Shown in pieces: positions 8,601 to 10,939 of a stretch of DNA of 10,939 nucleotides (the stretch's first letter is position 1; each line of letters begins with the position of its first letter). The position numbers were made by a program, and so were the translations under genes. Source of the stretch: CAYOFK01 sp964403185 (lineage in GTDB: Bacteria > Bacteroidota > Bacteroidia > Bacteroidales > VadinHA17); NCBI GenBank assembly GCA_964403185.1, contig CAYOFK010000103.1:1-10939 (forward strand), given 5' to 3'. Under the pieces are notes generated by a model, which saw only the letters and a list, made by a program, of their open reading frames with translations, ran no database searches and was not told where the DNA came from.

Positions 8601-10059
8601 TATAAACCTGTCCGTTAAGCGTGTATTCATATGCTACACTAAGAACTTCATCCGCATTCAGGGCTGCATTCAATGAGATGTATCCCAAATGCCTGTTCAG
8701 GGTGAATTCCCGTTCCGAGAGTTTTCTCGCGTTCTCAACCTTTTCATAGTCCCGTCCAATAGTAAAACCAGGTTCCAGGGGCGCCAGAGTGCTGGTGATG
8801 GTGTTGATGTTCCTGATCTCTGAATAAGTAGTGGTGAGGGACTGGTATTGGTTATTCAGGACATTCTCAGGAAGCACTCCACCTCCTGTTTGCTGAAACT
8901 CAGGTACCGTATTGTATATATTGGCCTGCGACTCGGCAAGGTCCATAAAAGCGGCAATATTTCGCGACTCCTTAAAATTGCTGGTCTTATTGGTAATCCA
9001 CACTTCGATTCTTTCAATATTGATCCCTGAATTTATCACCGGCAGGTTTCTCAGCGCCCGGTCATAGGTGTCCTTAAAATACTGCGACAGGAAGAAGTGT
9101 TTGTTGGCTTCATACTCATCCACAGGCACCTCAAATTCCTCAATTTGTGCACCGCCTTTTACCTCAATGGTAGAGGTCTCCCCTTTTTGCTGTGAAAACA
9201 CCGTTGATACTGCAAGTTTCCCAAACTGAAGATCTGTCCTGAGACCGAATAAACTTTGACTTCCCGAGATCAAATTCCCGGTTAGCGGGAAGGTAATATT
9301 TCCGGCTTCAATTTTCCTGATGATCTCGTCCTCTTTTCCGGCATATTCCAGTTTTGTCTGATTTTCAAAATCGAAGGTCGCCTCAGTATTATAGTTGACC
9401 CCAAGCTTTACTTTATCTCCGATTGTTCCCGAAACATTCATCTGTATCTTTTCCTGGAAATCGAAAGTGGTAACTCTGCGCAGACGTTCAGAAAGTGCCG
9501 GGTTGGCAATCCTTGATATGTTTACACCGAAAATAAGTTCCGCAGATCCCTGTGGGATAATATTGATGACATTGCTCCCAAAAACTTTATCAAATCCTTC
9601 TCCGCCTACCCTGATCTGTGGAATCAGTGACGACCTGAATTCCCCGATATTCCCACTCGATCTTTGCCGCCAGTACTCCCGCATTTTCTGATCAAACTCC
9701 CAGCGCCTGTATTCCTCCAACGACATGGTGACGGGCAGACGGTAATCCATGTCACTGATTTTTTCTGAGATCACATATTCATTGGTTTCCGGGTTATAGC
9801 GCACCGTCCTCTGAATATTTGAAGGATTCTTCAGGTACATGATGGACTGGAATTGAGGAAGGAAAGGATTCCCTGATGCATCCTGAAATGGATACCTCAG
9901 GTCGGGAGTAGTATCGGTTGAGGTAGAGTCCTGAGTTAAGAAAAATCCGGAAGCCGAGGGTAACATCCTGATAGTTTCAGACCGTGCCTGGTCTGAAAAA
10001 CACACCAACCATAGCATTCCTATGGCTAATCTGAATAAATATTTAATTTTCCCAGACAA
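2614..10059 (-). CDS. sprA: Type IX secretion outer-membrane translocon SprA/Sov
   Basis: SprA (Sov in Porphyromonas) forms the very large single-chain beta-barrel channel through which T9SS cargo with C-terminal sorting domains crosses the outer membrane; it works with PorV and a periplasmic plug protein. The product has 2481 residues, against about 2400-2500 for characterised homologues, with no frameshift or internal stop. The N-terminus is a signal peptide: KIKYLFR, hydrophobic LAIGMLWLVCF, and probable cleavage after ARS at residue 27. Conserved SprA segments appear in order: SQSLFGLRTDLQFGKL (about 266), HFFLSQYF (about 320), VDYTVDYNLGRVKI, ERPLTQKVNIG, YIDDFEA (about 830), IKFWVMDPF, LPDVEDINRDNTL (about 1165), GEIWVNELRL (about 1510), and a long run of alternating barrel strands ending in FGFSLRFTLVQ. 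I saw no cysteine after the signal peptide. The start used is TTG at 10059; a TGA at 10068-10066 prevents extension in frame. The next ATG (residue 15, base 10017) would remove the basic n-region. The gene lies 22 bp after ruvA and is probably co-transcribed with it. Confidence 0.97.
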   Translation of the reverse strand: MSGKIKYLFRLAIGMLWLVCFSDQARSETIRMLPSASGFFLTQDSTSTDTTPDLRYPFQDASGNPFLPQFQSIMYLKNPSNIQRTVRYNPETNEYVISEKISDMDYRLPVTMSLEEYRRWEFDQKMREYWRQRSSGNIGEFRSSLIPQIRVGGEGFDKVFGSNVINIIPQGSAELIFGVNISRIANPALSERLRRVTTFDFQEKIQMNVSGTIGDKVKLGVNYNTEATFDFENQTKLEYAGKEDEIIRKIEAGNITFPLTGNLISGSQSLFGLRTDLQFGKLAVSTVFSQQKGETSTIEVKGGAQIEEFEVPVDEYEANKHFFLSQYFKDTYDRALRNLPVINSGINIERIEVWITNKTSNFKESRNIAAFMDLAESQANIYNTVPEFQQTGGGVLPENVLNNQYQSLTTTYSEIRNINTITSTLAPLEPGFTIGRDYEKVENARKLSEREFTLNRHLGYISLNAALNADEVLSVAYEYTLNGQVYKVGELTIDGISAPSTLILKLLKGTNLTPELPTWSLMMKNIYNIGAFQVERNDFQLHVLYLDDETGNAVNYITEGNIANEILLQVLNLDNLDIQLEPNPDGRFDFMEGTTIYSKNGRIIFPVLEPFGSYLRKQIGDDAIADKYVFQELYDSTQIRARQSSEKNKFRLSGTYSSSSSSDIFLGALNVPQGSVKVVAGGIQLTENVDYTVDYNLGRVKIINPGLLESQTPIRVSLESNQLFAIQTKTLLATHLDYQVGENFNVGATIMNLTERPLTQKVNIGDEPMSNTIWGLNTSYESGSQFLTNLVDWLPFIQTKAPSNIRFTGEFAQLIPGHSKAVGKTGTSYIDDFEASETSIDMKSFNAWVVSSIPAGQPAMFPEALTHNNKVSGYNRAKLAWYVIDPLFLRNNASTPDHLKNNPDQQSSHFVREVFEKEIWPNKESPSGIPTNIAVLNLAFYPDEKGPYNFDTEPSPVSSGLNQDGTLRNPESRWGGIMREVQTNDFESANIRFIKFWVMDPFVEDPTHQGGELFFNLGNISEDILNDSRKSFENGLPTSPVAVDVDTTTWGRVPTKQSLVNAFDNDIESRLYQDVGLDGLKDSDEETFFINYLDSLRNVVDGPAFDRLSQDPATDNYQYYRSSNYDAVGLSILERYKMYNGLERNSPTAEQSPESYPTSGSTLPDVEDINRDNTLSETESYYQYRIPFRPQTLEVGQNFITDAVTSTVTFANGQQSSVTWYQFKIPLSDFNNVVGSINDFKSIRFMRMFMRGFREPVVLRFAQLELVRSEWRRYDFSLLQGGERITVPQPEGDFFEISSVNIEENASKQPVNYVLPPGFTREIDPTNPQLQQLNEQSMVLFVRKLQDGDARAAFKNASMDFRKYRRLNMEVHAEALDQESLLDGELTAFIRLGTDYRDNYYEYEIPLKVTPPGRYNDHSDADRRVVWPEENKFDILLDNFLDLKEARNAVMRQAGSEVKPSDVFSVFAGEHKISISGNPNLSDVRTLMVGVRNPKAYANDVTDDGLPKSGEIWVNELRLTDFDDEKGWAANARLQARLADFGSIDVAGLSIQPGFGSIEKKVSERRQEEVMQYDLSSNLELGKFFPEKAQVRIPMYVGYSESVISPEYNPLDPDVPLKRAINKLDTKEEKDSLKFYSQDYTQRKSLNFTNVNIGKRGKKPHFYDIANVSFNYAYNETKSRNINTEIDLERNYRGGLAYVYNARPKNLAPFSKVKFLNAKALRLIKDINFTPFPSYLSVRTDMTRYYNEVKTRNINNPNIKINPTFRKDFFWNRYYDVKWDLTNSLKIDFSAGNIARIDEPQGGVDRERYQENYGTWRDSVLTNIRNFGRNTHYYHTITASYTVPINKLPLLDWVNLTARYNTTYDWYIGPQFHDTININLGNRIQNSNTGQLNGTLNMLTLYNKVGFFRKVNQKSRSGTLGKQTEKRYKTVVYKREKLNLKAGEPKAIYHKLGTSEQIKVHLFDENNVEVKGRFDIVNERRINYTVDQDLRNLTLIVEAQKERRPNPFLYVEEISARVLMGIRNISVSYTQNQGTILPGYLPKTDFFGIRKVDGIMAPGIPFVLGWQDKKFPEQALRNRWLTADTVLNTAYMMTHNENFNLRSTIEPIRGFRIDLTANRRYSRNFSAYFRANPDGTFPDSTRNPIYSGNFSMSYVTLSTSFEKISASDNYRSANFERFVEFTKVISYRLAQQKQLQDPSYDPDIDPETGLPIEGPYKNGYGLTSQEVLIPAFLAAYAQRDPTKIGLTSLPSITSILPNWRITFNGLNRIEFMKRLFRSITLTHVYRSTYDIGAYRTNLNYSLLEDIRDLEFNYLPEFDIAAVSLNEQFSPLINVDMIWKNGVTTRFEYKKARNLSLSLANNQLTEVNNSEFVVGSGYRFDEVQIIIRTGGTQREFKSDLNLRADISIRDNKTIMRKIIEETNEPTAGQTIITLKFTADYVLSDRFNLRFFFDRIVNKPFVARTFPTYNTAFGFSLRFTLVQ

Positions 10060-10084
10060 ACTCGATCAGGCTAACTACCATCTA
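10017..10084 (-). promoter_or_regulatory. ruvA stop / sprA start junction with an out-of-frame ATG
   Basis: Reading the - strand, the ruvA stop TAG (10084-10082) is followed directly by an ATG (10081-10079). That ATG is not in the sprA frame. It opens a 12-codon frame (MVVSLIEFVWEN) that runs across the sprA TTG start and stops just inside sprA. No Shine-Dalgarno-like purine run precedes the TTG. Either translation starts at the TTG by coupling to ruvA, or the mini-ORF is part of that coupling, or a single-base error hides a start at the ATG. The first reading is simplest. Confidence 0.4.
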
Positions 10085-10663
10085 TAATCGTTGGAGTGCC
10101 TCTCTGAGTAGTTCTTCAACAGACAATTCAGGATTTTTGGCAATGATGGCATCAACGATTTTTGCAACAGAGGATTTTGCAAATCCCAGGGTTGCTAAAG
10201 CAGATAACGCTTCTTCTTTGATCCTATTGCTTGAAAGATCAAAAAAATCAACCGATTCAGAGGTTTTACCTACCTTATCACGAAGATCAACGATAAGCCT
10301 TTCAGCAGTTTTAGCCCCTATTCCCTTTATTCCTTTCAATATGAGCACACTACCTGTTTGTATGGCCTGCTTTACCTCATCCGGGGATAATGCTGAAAGA
10401 ATCATCCGGGCGGTATTCGATCCAATGCCTGAAACCGAGATTAAAAGCCGGAATATCTCCCTCTCAACGACAGAGGAAAATCCGAATAATAAATGGGCGT
10501 CCTCGCGGATCACCTGGTGAATATATATTTTAACCTCTCCCGACTCGGGAAGGTTTGAAAAAGTAAACAGTGATATATGGATGAGATAACCGGTATTTTC
10601 ACTTTCAAGGATCAGGTAGGTTGGAGTTCTCTGTTGAAGCGTACCCTTAATATATTCAAACAT
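10082..10663 (-). CDS. ruvA: Holliday junction branch migration protein RuvA
   Basis: RuvA binds four-way DNA junctions as a tetramer and loads the RuvB motor ATPases for branch migration in recombinational repair. The 193-residue product has all three domains. Residues 1-62 form the OB fold, ending with REDAHLLFGF; E54 and D55 correspond to the acidic pin that separates strands at the junction centre. The middle domain has two helix-hairpin-helix motifs, ISVSGIGSNTARMIL (about 75-89) and LKGIKGIGAKTAERLIVDLRDK (about 109-130). A flexible linker (131-146) follows, then the small C-terminal domain that contacts RuvB (EALSALATLGF to the end). The ATG at 10663 begins with the usual MFEYIKG. ruvB and ruvC are not in the window, which is normal for this phylum. 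The gene is probably the first in an operon with sprA, since only 22 bp separate them and 276 bp without a gene lie upstream. Confidence 0.97.
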   Translation of the reverse strand: MFEYIKGTLQQRTPTYLILESENTGYLIHISLFTFSNLPESGEVKIYIHQVIREDAHLLFGFSSVVEREIFRLLISVSGIGSNTARMILSALSPDEVKQAIQTGSVLILKGIKGIGAKTAERLIVDLRDKVGKTSESVDFFDLSSNRIKEEALSALATLGFAKSSVAKIVDAIIAKNPELSVEELLREALQRL

Positions 10664-10667
10664 AGAC

Positions 10668-10684
10668 CAGGATTTAAATTCCTG
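10668..10684. repeat. 17-nt near-perfect palindrome just upstream of ruvA
   Basis: The sequence CAGGATTTAAATTCCTG is an inverted repeat with seven of eight positions paired around a single central base. It ends four bases before the ruvA ATG. It could be an operator or a small hairpin in the leader that affects ruvA translation, or it could be chance. I do not recognise it as a known operator; in particular it does not read as an E. coli- or Bacillus-type LexA box. Confidence 0.45.
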
Positions 10685-10744
10685 ACTAAAATAAGAAAAA
10701 AACAGACGGCCGGCATATTTAGCACTATTTGTATGGAAGATGTT

Positions 10745-10840
10745 GGTTGAACCACCTCCCCCCTGACGCTTCCGGTCAGGGCTTAAGCCTGATGATAAAA
10801 ACGTAAGGGTCCTGACCGCAGGGAGGGAGACGCTAACCCG
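10745..10840. repeat. Nested inverted-repeat structure, possible small non-autonomous element
   Basis: Several complementary segments are nested here. CCTCCC (10755-10760) pairs with GGGAGG (10821-10826), and CGGTCAGG (10773-10780) pairs with CCTGACCG (10811-10818). Within the left arm, CCCTGAC (10761-10767) and GTCAGGG (10775-10781) can form a perfect 7-bp local hairpin that competes with the long-range pairing. GGCTTAAGCC (10780-10789) is a perfect 10-bp palindrome. An outer GGTT (10745-10748) could pair with AACC (10835-10838). The stretch is more GC-rich than the DNA around it and carries no ORF. It could be a MITE-like or REP-like intergenic repeat, or the folded terminator of a gene to the right. 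No long U-run follows on either strand, so I favour a repeat element. Confidence 0.5.
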
Positions 10841-10850
10841 GACTAAAATT

Positions 10851-10865
10851 GGGGCTGTCTCAAAA
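10851..10865. mobile_element. Possible insertion-sequence terminal sequence
   Basis: The bases GGGGCTGTCTCAAAA (reverse complement TTTTGAGACAGCCCC) resemble terminal inverted repeats found at the ends of some transposase-bearing insertion sequences. This is recognition from memory, not a search. The partner end and any transposase would lie right of the window. Target-site duplication cannot be assessed. Confidence 0.3.
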
Positions 10866-10881
10866 GCAACCTAATAGCATC

Positions 10882-10902
10882 ATCCCGTACTTGATACGGA
10901 AT
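10882..10902. repeat. Imperfect REP-like palindrome
   Basis: CCGTA (10885-10889), loop CTTGA, TACGG (10895-10899) form a hairpin that extends by an AT/AT pair after one mismatch. The wording (ATCCCGTACTTGATACGGAAT) resembles a dispersed intergenic palindrome I associate with many bacterial genomes, where the arms are usually perfectly matched. Here one arm carries a substitution, as in a decayed copy. Only one copy is visible in the window. Confidence 0.5.
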
Positions 10903-10939
10903 CTTTGTAATGTGAAAATCAGGCCCTTATGGATTCCTG

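Larger units (their letters stand above)
10664..10939. other. Gene-free right end of the window
   Basis: I find no coding region in these 276 bases on either strand. For example, the ATG near 10733 on the + strand stops after five codons. The segment next to ruvA (10664-10740) is AT-rich and should hold the ruvA promoter; the best -7 candidate is TATTTTAG on the - strand near 10690, with no convincing -33 partner. From about 10745 onward the sequence consists of the inverted repeats, the IS-like end and the REP-like palindrome listed separately. The DNA from 10903 to the end is unassigned. Confidence 0.6.

Noticed and set aside
10755..10830. CRISPR array or tRNA in the repeat-rich end
   Set aside because: There are no regularly spaced direct repeats, and the hairpins do not form a cloverleaf with conserved T-loop bases.

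Overview
The window looks like chromosomal DNA from a member of the Bacteroidota (Bacteroidetes). Three things point there. It holds a giant SprA/Sov outer-membrane translocon gene, which is specific to the type IX secretion system (T9SS) of that phylum. The gene order ruvA-sprA-gcvH is one I know from this phylum. The initiation factor IF-2 reads like a Bacteroidales-type protein. Start codons lack Shine-Dalgarno sequences and the intergenic DNA is AT-rich, which also fits. Order-level placement (Bacteroidales or Marinilabiliales-like) is inference.

Layout. Positions 1-2061 (+ strand) hold the 3' part of infB; the frame is open at base 1, so the gene's 5' end lies outside the window. After a 25-bp gap come three genes on the - strand, read from right to left: ruvA (10663-10082), sprA (10059-2614) and gcvH (2467-2087). 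ruvA and sprA are 22 bp apart and are probably co-transcribed. sprA and gcvH are separated by a 146-bp AT-rich gap that may carry a separate gcvH promoter. infB and gcvH converge tail to tail. Bases 10664-10939 contain no gene. They hold a small palindrome just before ruvA, a nested inverted repeat of about 100 bp, a sequence resembling an insertion-sequence end, and an imperfect REP-like palindrome.

Function. The genes do not form one pathway. infB is translation initiation, ruvA is Holliday-junction processing, gcvH is the lipoyl carrier of glycine cleavage, and sprA is the outer-membrane channel through which T9SS cargo (adhesins, secreted hydrolases, gliding proteins) leaves the cell. sprA alone takes up about two thirds of the window and implies a T9SS elsewhere in the genome. 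I see no undescribed system among the protein-coding genes. The least explained DNA is the repeat-rich non-coding end at 10744-10939, and the odd start of sprA is the other point to check.
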